In this document: one piece after another, positions 10,147-17,564 of the stretch
Position numbering within the stretch: position 1 is the first letter of the stretch
Layout of the letters: every line of letters starts with the position of its first letter
From: Leucobacter sp. cx-42
GTDB lineage: Bacteria; Actinomycetota; Actinomycetes; Actinomycetales; Microbacteriaceae
Reading direction: 5' to 3'
Assembly: GCF_014529985.1 (NCBI RefSeq)
Contig: NZ_JACVMU010000010.1
Coordinates: forward strand, 1-64,000
DNA: 64,000 bases
Program-made: the position numbers and the translations under genes
The notes under the pieces: generated by a model
What the model was told of the DNA's origin: nothing
The model's input: only the letters and a program-made list of their open reading frames with translations
Databases searched by the model: none

Positions 10147-11378
10147 CGAGCGTCTCCTGAGTTCGAGTCGAGGTTTTCGAGTGCGGTGAGGTCCTGATCC
10201 GCCAGCCATTCTGCGATCGCACGCAGGTTCGGCTTGCCCCCCGCGAGCCGCGGCATGGCCTCAATTCCCACTGCCCACTCGGGCACCGCTGCCGGGCCGA
10301 GCGCGCTGTGAACTGAGGCGCGGATCTCCTCAAAGTCTTCGCGGTCAGTGCCCGCGGGCGCCTCCACGACGAGCACGGGACGGTCGCCCCACTCGTTCGC
10401 GGGAACACCAATTGCGCCTGTGGACAACGCTACTGCGCTCCCCCAGCCACGGTGTTCGCGGACCACACGCTCGACCTCGTCGAGCGACACGTTGATACCA
10501 CCACTGATGAGCACGCGATCGATGCGACCGGTGACCGTCAGCATTCCGCCGAGCAATTCACCTGCGTCGCCAGTGCGGTACCACCGCACAAGCTCGCCAG
10601 CACGATTTACTTCTTCAATGAAACGATCGTCAGTGAGCTCAGCATCGTCGATGTATCCAAGGGCCAGGCATGAACCGGAGAGCTGGACTTCGCCTTGGCG
10701 GATCCGCACCCCCGTGTCACCAATTTCGACACCGTCGTAGACGCATCCGCCGCTGGTTTCGGTCATACCGTAGCTGCGGCGGATCTTCACGCCAAGGTTG
10801 TATGCGCGCGTGCGCAGGTCGAGCGACAGCGCCTGGCCGCCGACGAGCACGGTGTCGAAGCGGCGAAGGGTGTCTGCAGCGTCTTCGTCGTTCTCTGCAA
10901 GGTCGAGCAGGCGTTCGAGCTGCACGGGAACGACCGAAACGTAACGGCGGTCATGATCCATGGTCTCTGCCGCAGCGAGGAGCGCCGCGGGGTCGCCCGC
11001 TTCGTCGCAGAACACGGGGTCAATGCCAGCAGCTGCGCTGCGAACGAGCATCTGCAGGCCCGAAATGAGGTGCCCGGGAAGAGTGACGAGCCACTGACCG
11101 GGCCCGCCAAACACGGCGTGGGTTGCCTCTGCACTCGCGAGGAGCGATGCGGCCGAAAGTGCGACAGCCTTCGGGATTCCGCTCGAACCAGAGGTGCGAA
11201 CGACAACCGCCGTGCCCTCGGGAAGGTCGGCAGCGCGCAGCTTGTCGACGGCCTGCTCATCAATGCCCGGGCCGACCGGCAGCACCGGGGCTCCACCCTG
11301 CAGGGCATCGCCGAGCGCGGCAATCAACCACGCTCGGTCATCTACGGGAATCGCGCGAAGCGTCTGCGAAGAAGTCAC
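10143..11378 (-). CDS. menE: o-Succinylbenzoate-CoA ligase
   Basis: This 411-residue acyl-adenylate-forming enzyme should activate o-succinylbenzoate with ATP and CoA. It shows the adenylation motif VVRTSGSSGIPKAVALS (about residues 60-76), then RRSYGMTETSGGCVYDG, YRTGDAGEL and RIDRVLISGGINVSLDEVE, in family order. It is shorter than fatty acyl-CoA ligases, which is usual for actinobacterial MenE. The start is GTG at 11376-11378 with TACGAT 6 bases upstream, so it is probably leaderless. It overlaps menA by 4 bases. A palindromic repeat separates it from menB upstream. Confidence 0.9.
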   Translation of the reverse strand: MTSSQTLRAIPVDDRAWLIAALGDALQGGAPVLPVGPGIDEQAVDKLRAADLPEGTAVVVRTSGSSGIPKAVALSAASLLASAEATHAVFGGPGQWLVTLPGHLISGLQMLVRSAAAGIDPVFCDEAGDPAALLAAAETMDHDRRYVSVVPVQLERLLDLAENDEDAADTLRRFDTVLVGGQALSLDLRTRAYNLGVKIRRSYGMTETSGGCVYDGVEIGDTGVRIRQGEVQLSGSCLALGYIDDAELTDDRFIEEVNRAGELVRWYRTGDAGELLGGMLTVTGRIDRVLISGGINVSLDEVERVVREHRGWGSAVALSTGAIGVPANEWGDRPVLVVEAPAGTDREDFEEIRASVHSALGPAAVPEWAVGIEAMPRLAGGKPNLRAIAEWLADQDLTALENLDSNSGDAR

Positions 11379-11384
11379 CCGTTA

Positions 11385-11390
11385 ATCGTA
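11385..11390 (-). promoter_or_regulatory. -10 element of leaderless menE-menA operon
   Basis: TACGAT on the minus strand, 6 bases before the GTG start of menE. Confidence 0.5.
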
Positions 11391-11455
11391 CCCGGGGTCG
11401 CGTATTTCGGGTTTAGCTCACTCACAGCCGGGGTCTCTGCCTGCGCTTCGGTGCG

Positions 11456-11586
11456 AACCCCGCGATACCGGGGGTCTCGCCGGCTTCCGGCGCGACCCCT
11501 CGAAACAGGGGGTTTCTGCCGAGATGAGGTCTTTCTTGCGCAAGAAAGGGCCCCGTTCGGGAGAACGGGGCCCTTTCGAGGGGTTG
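11456..11586. repeat. Nested palindromic intergenic repeat, copy 2, with extra half-unit
   Basis: The full unit is at 11494-11586, with arms ACCCCTCGAAA and TTTCGAGGGGT and the perfect centre TTTCTTGCGCAAGAAA. It also has an internal GC-rich stem, GGGCCCCGTTC with GAACGGGGCCC (11548-11573), followed by TTT. A decayed left half-unit (AACCCCGCGATACC) sits at 11456-11480. It lies between menB and menE, where it could also terminate menB transcripts. Confidence 0.8.
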
Positions 11587-11618
11587 AGACGCTAGCGAGC
11601 CTCGCGCGAACTCAACTT

Positions 11619-12560
11619 TTAGTAGTGGTATGGGAACGCCGACCAGTCGGGGTCGCGCTTCTCGAGGAACGAGTCGCGTCCCTCAACAGCTTCGTCAGTT
11701 CCGTAAGCCAGGCGCGTGGTCTCGCCAGCGAAGAGCTGCTGGCCAACGATGCCATCGTCGACGGCGTTCATCGCGTACTTGAGCATGCGGATCGCGGTCG
11801 GCGACTTGCCCAGAATCGTGCGTGCCCACTCGATGCCCTTGGTCTCGAGCTCAGCGTGCGGGACGACCTCGTTAACAGCACCAATTTCGCGGGCGCGATC
11901 CGCGTCATAGGTCTCAGCGAGGAAGAAGATCTCACGCGCAAACTTCTGGCCGACCTGGCGGGCGAAGTACGCGCTGCCGTAGCCCGCATCGAACGACCCG
12001 ACGTCGGCATCGGTCTGCTTGAACTTTGCGTGCTCGCGGCTCGCGATCGTGAGGTCACAGACCACGTTGAGCGAGTGGCCGCCACCGGCAGCCCAACCGG
12101 GAACCAGCGCGATAACCACCTTCGGCATGAAGCGGATCAGGCGCTGCACCTCAAGGATGTGCAGGCGACCAGCGCGTGCCGATGCCTCGGGACCGACCGC
12201 GGTCTCGTCTTCTGAGTACTTGTAGCCGTCACGTCCGCGGATACGCTGGTCGCCGCCCGAGCAGAACGACCAGCCACCGTCCTTCGCGCTCGGACCGTTG
12301 CCTGTGAGCAACACAACGCCAACACGGGGGTTTACACGCACGCGATCGAGCGCGTCGTAGAGTTCGTCAACCGTGCGCGGGCGGAACGCATTGCGCACCT
12401 CTGGCCGGTCGAACGCGATGCGCGCGATGCGACCATCAAGACTCAGGTGCGCGGTGATGTCGGTGTAGCGCTCGGAACCGGGCGCCACCTCCCACACCTC
12501 GGGGTCGAAGATGTCAGAAACCTTGCGCGCCTGGTTGGGCTGTGAATCCTGCGTCGTCAT
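11619..12560 (-). CDS. menB: 1,4-Dihydroxy-2-naphthoyl-CoA synthase
   Basis: This 313-residue crotonase-fold enzyme should close the naphthoate ring from o-succinylbenzoyl-CoA. Diagnostic MenB segments are FDRPEVRNAFRPRTVDEL (about residues 53-70), GNGPSAKDGGWSFCSGGDQR, the oxyanion-loop PGWAAGGGHSLNVVCDLTIA, and the C-terminal DAVEGRDSFLEKRDPDWS with FPYHY at the very end. Length is typical of actinobacterial MenB. TAGGCT lies 6 bases before the ATG, so the mRNA is probably leaderless. It is divergent from menC across 113 bp. Confidence 0.95.
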   Translation of the reverse strand: MTTQDSQPNQARKVSDIFDPEVWEVAPGSERYTDITAHLSLDGRIARIAFDRPEVRNAFRPRTVDELYDALDRVRVNPRVGVVLLTGNGPSAKDGGWSFCSGGDQRIRGRDGYKYSEDETAVGPEASARAGRLHILEVQRLIRFMPKVVIALVPGWAAGGGHSLNVVCDLTIASREHAKFKQTDADVGSFDAGYGSAYFARQVGQKFAREIFFLAETYDADRAREIGAVNEVVPHAELETKGIEWARTILGKSPTAIRMLKYAMNAVDDGIVGQQLFAGETTRLAYGTDEAVEGRDSFLEKRDPDWSAFPYHY

Positions 12561-12566
12561 GTGCCC

Positions 12567-12572
12567 AGCCTA
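12567..12572 (-). promoter_or_regulatory. -10 element of leaderless menB
   Basis: TAGGCT on the minus strand, 6 bases before the menB ATG; the same hexamer precedes maf and the DUF6602 gene. Confidence 0.5.
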
Positions 12573-12673
12573 CTTCGCCTACGGCCGCTGCAGACAGCTA
12601 TGCGCACCTGCCACCCAGCATCGCACCGCGCGGATCCATCAACGCTCACACCCCGGCGTGGGAAGATCACAGT

Positions 12674-13654
12674 ATGACTTCTCCGTCACTCGAAGCGTTG
12701 CTCACATCTGCGCACGTGGTTGCGATTCCCACGCGCACGAGGTTCCGCGGGATCACCGTTCGCGAAGCCGTCATCTTCGATGCGCCCAACGGCGCGAGCG
12801 AGTTCTCGCCCTTCCCTGAGTATGACGACGCCGAGGCCGCGCGCTGGCTCGCGGCTTCCCTCGAGTACGGCTGGGGCACGGTGCCAACACCGTTGCGCAC
12901 AACAATTCCCGTCAACGCGACCGTCCCCGCAGTTGCTGCAGACAGCGTTGCTCACATTCTTGAGCGCTTCCCGGGCTGCACCACTGCAAAGGTGAAGGTT
13001 GCCGAACGCGGCCAATCACTCGCCGACGATATTGCTCGCGTCGCCGCTGTTCGAGAGATCATGGGTGAGGAGGCGCGGATCCGCATCGACTCCAACTGCG
13101 GCTGGTCCGTGAGCGAAGCACACGAGGCAATCACCAAGCTCGCGCCCTACGACCTTGAATACGCAGAACAGCCCGTTGCGACCGTGCCCGAGCTGGCACA
13201 GTTGCGCGACATGTTGGGCGGATCGGTGCGCATCGCCGCCGACGAAAGCGTGCGCAAGGCAGAGGATCCCTTGGCTGTGGCCCGCGCCGGTGCCGCGGAT
13301 CTCCTCATTGTGAAGGCGCAGCCACTCGGCGGCATCGCCTCGGCACTCGACATCGTTGCAGAAGCGGGACTCCCCGTCGTCATCTCCAGCGCGCTCGACA
13401 CGTCAATTGGTATCTCTATGGGCCTACACCTCGCTGCCGCACTTCCCGAGGGAATGCTCGCTGGTGCCTGTGGCCTTGCCACGGTTGCGCTGCTTGATGG
13501 CGATGTGGCGGCGGATCCGCTGCTTCCCGTAGACGGTGAGCTCGCAATGCGACGCCCTGTGCTTGCCCCAGAGGCGCTCGAGCGGTTCCGGGCGGCGCCC
13601 GATCGCGAAGCGTGGTGGCTCGAGCGCGTGCAGCGCTGCTTCGCCACGCTCTAG
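12674..13654 (+). CDS. menC: o-Succinylbenzoate synthase
   Basis: This 326-residue enolase-superfamily enzyme should dehydrate the MenD/MenH product to o-succinylbenzoate. The catalytic Lys motif is TAKVKVAE (near residue 105), metal ligands fall in IRIDSNCGWS, DLEYAEQPV and IAADES, and the second catalytic Lys is in LLIVKAQPLGG. I choose ATG 12674 because GGGAAG lies 8 bases upstream and MTSPSLEALL begins a family-like N-terminus; the frame itself is open to 12542. It is divergent from menB, which fits joint control of the two steps. It is followed by a long gene-free stretch. Confidence 0.92.
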   Translation: MTSPSLEALLTSAHVVAIPTRTRFRGITVREAVIFDAPNGASEFSPFPEYDDAEAARWLAASLEYGWGTVPTPLRTTIPVNATVPAVAADSVAHILERFPGCTTAKVKVAERGQSLADDIARVAAVREIMGEEARIRIDSNCGWSVSEAHEAITKLAPYDLEYAEQPVATVPELAQLRDMLGGSVRIAADESVRKAEDPLAVARAGAADLLIVKAQPLGGIASALDIVAEAGLPVVISSALDTSIGISMGLHLAAALPEGMLAGACGLATVALLDGDVAADPLLPVDGELAMRRPVLAPEALERFRAAPDREAWWLERVQRCFATL

Positions 13655-13774
13655 CTCGGCGTCCGAACGCATACCATTTCTCGTCACGCAAACGATTCAC
13701 GACGCTGCACCCCGGATTCGGGCGAACACGCCCGGCCTCTTATCCCCACACGCCCGGGACGTCGGTGCACAACT

Positions 13775-13793
13775 TGTGCATAACTGTGTATAA
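13775..13793 (-). promoter_or_regulatory. Two tandem DnaA-box-like 9-mers
   Basis: TGTGCATAA (13775-13783) and TGTGTATAA (13785-13793) both match the minus-strand form of TTATNCACA. They start 10 bases apart, one helical turn, and point the same way. A weaker TTATCCCCA lies at 13740-13748. Confidence 0.55.
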
Positions 13794-13892
13794 CTTGACG
13801 AGAATCTCTCAGGTTTCTCACACATAGCACGAAACGCCCGCGCGCAACCGAGTTCAAAATCATTGCCACGACTGGGATGTGACCAACTTTGT

Positions 13893-13942
13893 AATTACAC
13901 ACATGAGGTTATCCACATGTGGATAATTACATGTGTGTAATT
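13893..13942. promoter_or_regulatory. 50-bp concentric palindrome containing an inverted DnaA-box pair
   Basis: The core TTATCCACATGTGGATAA (13909-13926) is a perfect 18-bp palindrome made of two facing DnaA boxes. It is flanked by perfect 13-bp arms, AATTACACACATG (13893-13905) and CATGTGTGTAATT (13930-13942). Core and arms share one centre; only the 3 bases between them fail to pair. Confidence 0.75.
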
Positions 13943-14063
13943 CGCGCCAAAGGCTGTTGTATTAGCCCGGCTTAGGCCAAACTTCCGCTTTCACCGTGGA
14001 TGAGTTCAAGCTCAGGTTCGGGCGCGTTCCCCACCCGCGCACGCCACCCCGCGCGCATGCGCG

Positions 14064-14098
14064 CAAGAAAAGACGGGCCGGCCGACGGCCGGGCTGCC
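14064..14098 (-). terminator. GC-rich hairpin repeat (GGCAGCCCGGCC family), member 1
   Basis: CCGGCC-gac-GGCCGG stem; read on the minus strand it begins GGCAGCCCGGCC and ends CCCGTCTTTTC. It lies downstream of the acyl-CoA synthetase gene. Near-identical sequences are at 39587 and 49808. Confidence 0.6.
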
Positions 14099-14126
14099 TG
14101 AGGCTCCGTCAGCACAGACCAGGGCA

Positions 14127-14212
14127 GCGAAAAGGGCTCTTTCTCTCGAGAACAGGGGATTCATACGCATGAAACTGCCTGTTTCGGGAGAAAGAGCCCT
14201 TTTCGAGGGGTT
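14127..14212. repeat. Nested palindromic intergenic repeat, copy 3
   Basis: Arms AAAAGGGCTCTTTCTC and GAGAAAGAGCCCTTTT are perfect 16-bp complements. The centre is TTCATACGCATGAA, and the unit ends TTTCGAGGGG. It lies between the convergent menC and acyl-CoA synthetase genes. Confidence 0.8.
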
Positions 14213-14260
14213 TACCCACAAGTGGGGGAGGTGGCGCCGGCAAGGGCGGGCGCCACGGGC

Positions 14261-16036
14261 CTAGCGCTTCAGATCGGGGAAGTCTTCCTCGCGCCACTCG
14301 CTCTCGATGCGCGTGCCAGCATCGAAGGCCTCAACCTCGCGCTTGCGCAGCTCAACGCGGCGGATCTTGCCCGAGATCGTCTTCGGCAGCTCGAAGAACT
14401 CCACTCGACGAACGCGCATGTACGGCGGCAACGCCACGCGTGCGTGCGCCAGGATCGCACGCGCGGCTTCCCCATCAGCTGCAACGTCTGGCGCCAGCCC
14501 GACGTACGCCTTGGTGACGTTGAGCCGAGTGTCATCGGGTGCGCCAACGACGGCCGCCTCAGCAACGAACTCGTGCTCGATGAGCGCGCTCTCAACTTCG
14601 AACGGCGAGACCTTGAAGTCGCTGGACTTGAAGATGTCATCGGTGCGACCAATAAAGGTCAAGACACCAGAAGAATCAGCCTCAGCCACATCGCCGGTGT
14701 GGAAGTATCCGCCGGCGGTGACCTTTGCGGTCGCTTCGGGGTTGCCGAAGTAGCCGGGCATGAGATTGACGGGTCGGCGGGTGGCCGATCCGCCATCTTC
14801 TGCACCGAGGCGCAGGCAAACTTCGCCCTCAGCAGCCAGTTCGCCGGTCATCGGGTCGACGAGCACAACGTCGACGCCGGGCAACGGACGACCCATTGCG
14901 CCTGCCACAACACTGTCGCCCGGCATGGTCGCGATGAGGGCGGTGGTTTCGGTCTGACCGTATCCGTCGCGGATAGTCAGGCCCCACCAGTCCTCGATCC
15001 GCGCGATGACCTCGGGGTTGAGCGGCTCGCCAGCCGACACGACCTCACGCAGGGCTGCAGGCTTGTGCTCGAGCTTCTTCTGAATGAGCATGCGCCACAC
15101 GGTGGGCGGCGCACAGAAGGTATTCACGCCGACGCGGTCCAGTTCGGAGACCAGGTGATCCGCGTCGAACTTTGCATAGTTCGCAACAAAGATCGTCGCG
15201 CCAACGTGCCACGGTCCGTAGAAACTCGACCATGCGTGCTTGCCCCAACCGGGTGCGCTGATGACCGAGTGAATGTCGCCGGGGCGCACGCCGATCCACG
15301 ACATCGTCGTGAGGTGACCGAGCGGGTAGCTCGTGTGCGAGTGCACGACGATCTTGGGCAGGCTCGTAGTTCCCGAGGTGAAGTAGATCAGCGCGGGATC
15401 CTCGCTCACGGTCACCCGTGAGATCGGAGCCTGCGAGGCGGATCGCGCCTCGTCATACGGCGACCAGTCCCAGAGCGCGGCGCGCTGGTTCTTGTCAGCA
15501 GCCTCGAAGCCGACGCAGACGCCGCGGTACTTGCCGGGAACGGTGGTGAACTTCACTGCATCTTCGGGCGCAGCAAAGACCCACTTGACCTGGCCGCGGG
15601 CGACGCGATCTTCCAGCTCGTGCGAGCCGAGCACGACTGAGGTCGGCAGGATAACCGCGCCGATCTTCATCGACGCGAGCATGATTTCCCAGAGCTCGAG
15701 GCGGTTGCCGAGCATGAGCATCGCAACGTCACCCTTGCGCACACCGATGCTGCGCATCCAGTTCGCGACCTGATCGGAACGTCGCTTCATCTCGGCGAAC
15801 GAGACCTGCTGCTCGGTGCCGTTCTGCTCTGCGATCCAGAGTGCGATCGCGTCGCCGCCCTCGCTCGCGGGATCGTCGCCGGCCGCGATGACGTCGAAGG
15901 CATCGAGCGCCCAGTTAAAGTCTGGCCCAACGTCGGGCCAGACGAACTCTTCGCGAGCGCGCGCGGGGTCGCCCGCGAGGGACAGCAGTTGGTCGCGTCC
16001 GGCGAAGAATGCAGCGGATGCAGGGGAAAGTGACAT
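14261..16036 (-). CDS. AMP-forming acyl-CoA synthetase (medium-chain/ACSM-like)
   Basis: A 591-residue adenylate-forming enzyme that should activate a carboxylic acid to its CoA thioester. It has ALIYFTSGTTSLPKIVVHSH (about residues 221-240), the A5 motif IRDGYGQTETT, GYFHTGDVAE, and the C-terminal lysine motif LPKTISGKIRRVEL. YFGNPEATAKV and the APGWGKHAWSSFYGPW stretch resemble the ACSM/acetyl-CoA synthetase-like branch rather than FadD. The substrate cannot be read from sequence. I use ATG 16036; a TTG at 16045 in the same frame is possible. It follows apt by 15 bases, so it is probably its second gene, although TAGATT 8 bases before the ATG could be an internal promoter. Confidence 0.85.
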   Translation of the reverse strand: MSLSPASAAFFAGRDQLLSLAGDPARAREEFVWPDVGPDFNWALDAFDVIAAGDDPASEGGDAIALWIAEQNGTEQQVSFAEMKRRSDQVANWMRSIGVRKGDVAMLMLGNRLELWEIMLASMKIGAVILPTSVVLGSHELEDRVARGQVKWVFAAPEDAVKFTTVPGKYRGVCVGFEAADKNQRAALWDWSPYDEARSASQAPISRVTVSEDPALIYFTSGTTSLPKIVVHSHTSYPLGHLTTMSWIGVRPGDIHSVISAPGWGKHAWSSFYGPWHVGATIFVANYAKFDADHLVSELDRVGVNTFCAPPTVWRMLIQKKLEHKPAALREVVSAGEPLNPEVIARIEDWWGLTIRDGYGQTETTALIATMPGDSVVAGAMGRPLPGVDVVLVDPMTGELAAEGEVCLRLGAEDGGSATRRPVNLMPGYFGNPEATAKVTAGGYFHTGDVAEADSSGVLTFIGRTDDIFKSSDFKVSPFEVESALIEHEFVAEAAVVGAPDDTRLNVTKAYVGLAPDVAADGEAARAILAHARVALPPYMRVRRVEFFELPKTISGKIRRVELRKREVEAFDAGTRIESEWREEDFPDLKR

Positions 16037-16051
16037 GGAGCTCAAATCTAG

Positions 16052-16630
16052 TTACTGCGCTTCGTGCGCGTTATGGAAGACCGTGTGCAGATCGGGATCA
16101 CCGATCACGTCACGTCCGCCAAGCCCGTCAATCTCGAACAGCACGGTGGTGCCGGCGACGACGTAGCCAAGCTCGGCCATGAGCTCGCGGGCTGCGGCGA
16201 GGGTTCCGCCGGTCGCAAGCACGTCATCAAGAAGCAGCACACGGGTGCCGCGCGGGAAGTCATTGTGCGCCTCGATCGACGCGGTGCCGTATTCCAGCGC
16301 GTAGTCGGCCTTTGCGGCCGGACGCGGGAGCTTGCCTGCCTTGCGGATCGGCATCACGCCAACACCCGCAGCGTATGCGGCAGCAGAAGCAAGCAGGAAG
16401 CCACGCGCCTCCAGACCCGCGATGACGTCATACTTGCCCTCGAAGGGCGCAATCATCGCTTCGACGGTGGCACGAAGTGCATCGCCGTCGGCAAGCAGCG
16501 GCATGATGTCGCGGAAGAGGATGCCAGGAGCCGGGTAATCAGGCAGCTCGGCAATCAGGCCTTCTGCGCGGATCAGTGCAGCATTGGGCTCAGTCGTGGA
16601 CGAATGTTCGCTCGAAGTGTTCATAGGCAC
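16052..16630 (-). CDS. apt: Adenine phosphoribosyltransferase
   Basis: A 192-residue purine salvage enzyme making AMP from adenine and PRPP. The PRPP loop VLLLDDVLATGGTL is at about residues 131-144, and GLEARGFLLASAAAYAAGVGVMPIRKAGKLP is the family's substrate-side segment. The N-terminal FRDIMPLLAD is typical. The GTG at 16628-16630 lies 7 bases after TACTCT, so a leaderless start is favoured; an in-frame ATG at 16624 is the alternative. In many actinobacteria apt lies beside relA and secDF; here the neighbour is an acyl-CoA synthetase. Confidence 0.93.
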   Translation of the reverse strand: MPMNTSSEHSSTTEPNAALIRAEGLIAELPDYPAPGILFRDIMPLLADGDALRATVEAMIAPFEGKYDVIAGLEARGFLLASAAAYAAGVGVMPIRKAGKLPRPAAKADYALEYGTASIEAHNDFPRGTRVLLLDDVLATGGTLAAARELMAELGYVVAGTTVLFEIDGLGGRDVIGDPDLHTVFHNAHEAQ

Positions 16631-16637
16631 AACGTCC

Positions 16638-16643
16638 AGAGTA
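16638..16643 (-). promoter_or_regulatory. -10 element of leaderless apt
   Basis: TACTCT on the minus strand, 7 bases before the GTG at 16630. Confidence 0.45.
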
Positions 16644-16818
16644 CCCGCAGTTTCTGAGGGAAATAGGCGTTCAGCGGGAGATCTATGCGGAATTCCGACC
16701 CAACGACACTCGCGGGATGCGAAATCTTAGCGCCCTGATTTTTGTTTCGCGGGAAGGCCGTGTAAAGTTTTCTTTTGTTGAGAGATCAACGGTATAGCGA
16801 CTGAGTAATCAGTAGCAT

Positions 16819-16892
16819 GCGCCCCTAGCTCAGCTGGATAGAGCATCTGACTACGGATCAGAAGGTCAGGGGTTCGAATCCCTTGGGGCGCA
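16819..16892 (+). tRNA. tRNA-Arg(ACG), copy 1
   Basis: A 74-base cloverleaf. The acceptor stem is GCGCCCC/GGGGCGC, the D arm AGCTCAGCTGGATAGAGC, and the anticodon stem TCTGA/TCAGA encloses CTACGGA, anticodon ACG. The T arm is AGGGGTTCGAATCCCTT. The discriminator A is followed by CCG, so CCA is not encoded. Confidence 0.97.
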
Positions 16893-16899
16893 CCGCTAA

Positions 16900-16931
16900 A
16901 AATACCCGGTCACGAAAGTGGCCGGGTATTT
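16900..16931 (+). terminator. Terminator after tRNA-Arg copy 1
   Basis: Stem AAATACCCGGTCAC with GTGGCCGGGTATTT, loop GAAA, followed by TGTTG. Confidence 0.8.
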
Positions 16932-16973
16932 TGTTGAGAGATCAACAGCTAGCGGCCGAGAATTCGGCAGCAT

Positions 16974-17050
16974 GCGCCCCTAGCTCAGCTGGATAGAGCA
17001 TCTGACTACGGATCAGAAGGTCAGGGGTTCGAATCCCTTGGGGCGCACCA
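16974..17050 (+). tRNA. tRNA-Arg(ACG), copy 2, CCA encoded
   Basis: The 74-base body is identical to copy 1, and the discriminator A is followed by CCA (17048-17050). The upstream flank TTTTGTTGAGAGATCAAC is also repeated (16773 and 16929), so the duplication unit is about 155 bp and includes the leader. Confidence 0.97.
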
Positions 17051-17054
17051 GAGT

Positions 17055-17089
17055 AAAGACCCGGTCACGGAATGTGACCGGGTCTTTTT
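17055..17089 (+). terminator. Terminator after tRNA-Arg copy 2
   Basis: Stem AAAGACCCGGTCAC with GTGACCGGGTCTTT, loop GGAAT, then TT. It is a variant of the terminator after copy 1. Confidence 0.85.
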
Positions 17090-17169
17090 GGTGTTGTGAC
17101 GCTGAATTGGCGGATCGGGCAGCCGGATCAGGCAGCCGGCGCTCTGCGTCGCCCATCTCCTTGGGGGGG

Positions 17170-17301
17170 CAACCCCGCGAAACCAGGGGTTTCTCGCACC
17201 GCCCAGCCCCAACCCCTCGAAACCAGGGGTTTCTGCCGAGATCACCCCTCTCATACGCATGAAAGGCCATGTTTCGGGAGAAACGGTCGGTTTCGGCAGG
17301 G
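17170..17301. repeat. Nested palindromic intergenic repeat, copy 4, with extra half-unit
   Basis: A left half-unit (CAACCCCGCGAAACC, 17170-17196) is followed by a fuller unit starting CAACCCCTCGAAACC at about 17210. That unit has TTTCTGCCGAGATC, the centre TCATACGCATGA and GTTTCGGGAGAAA. The right outer arm is decayed (TTTCGGCAGGGTG). Confidence 0.75.
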
Positions 17302-17551
17302 TGAAGCTTGGCGACACGCTCAAGCAGCTCCGCTCGCAGGCCAGCACCACTCACCCCGGGCGCCTATGACGAGGAGTGCCGCCCGGCCATGGTTGGTTCC
17401 AACTGATCAGCCAGGAACCATTGGGAATCACTCACCAAATCTAAAGTCAGGCCCCCTGGTTTTGTCAAAATGCCGCACCTATGAGGGCCCCAATCCGAGA
17501 CGCTACAGATCTCCGTCGTCGCTCCTCTTAAGTCCAATATCACTTAATGAA

Positions 17552-17557
17552 TAGGCT
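17552..17557 (+). promoter_or_regulatory. -10 element of leaderless DUF6602 gene
   Basis: TAGGCT, 7 bases before the ATG at 17565. Confidence 0.45.
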
Positions 17558-17564
17558 TGAAGTC

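Larger units (their letters stand above)
13655..14260. other. Gene-free stretch between menC and an acyl-CoA synthetase gene
   Basis: No convincing coding frame is seen in these 606 bases. From left to right they hold a weak TTATCCCCA site, two tandem DnaA-box-like sites, a nested palindrome built on a DnaA-box pair, a GC-rich hairpin of a second repeat family, and palindromic repeat copy 3. Both flanking genes end here (convergent). Confidence 0.8.
17090..17564. other. Gene-free stretch between tRNA-Arg and the DUF6602 gene
   Basis: It contains palindromic repeat copy 4 (17170-17301). The remaining 260 bases have no repeat, RNA or credible frame that I can recognise. Base composition becomes less GC-rich toward the DUF6602 gene. 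Confidence 0.6.

Noticed and set aside
13740-13942. The DnaA-box cluster as the chromosomal oriC.
   Set aside because: No dnaA, dnaN, gyrB or rpmH gene is adjacent, and there is no clear AT-rich unwinding stretch. A secondary DnaA-binding locus is a better reading.
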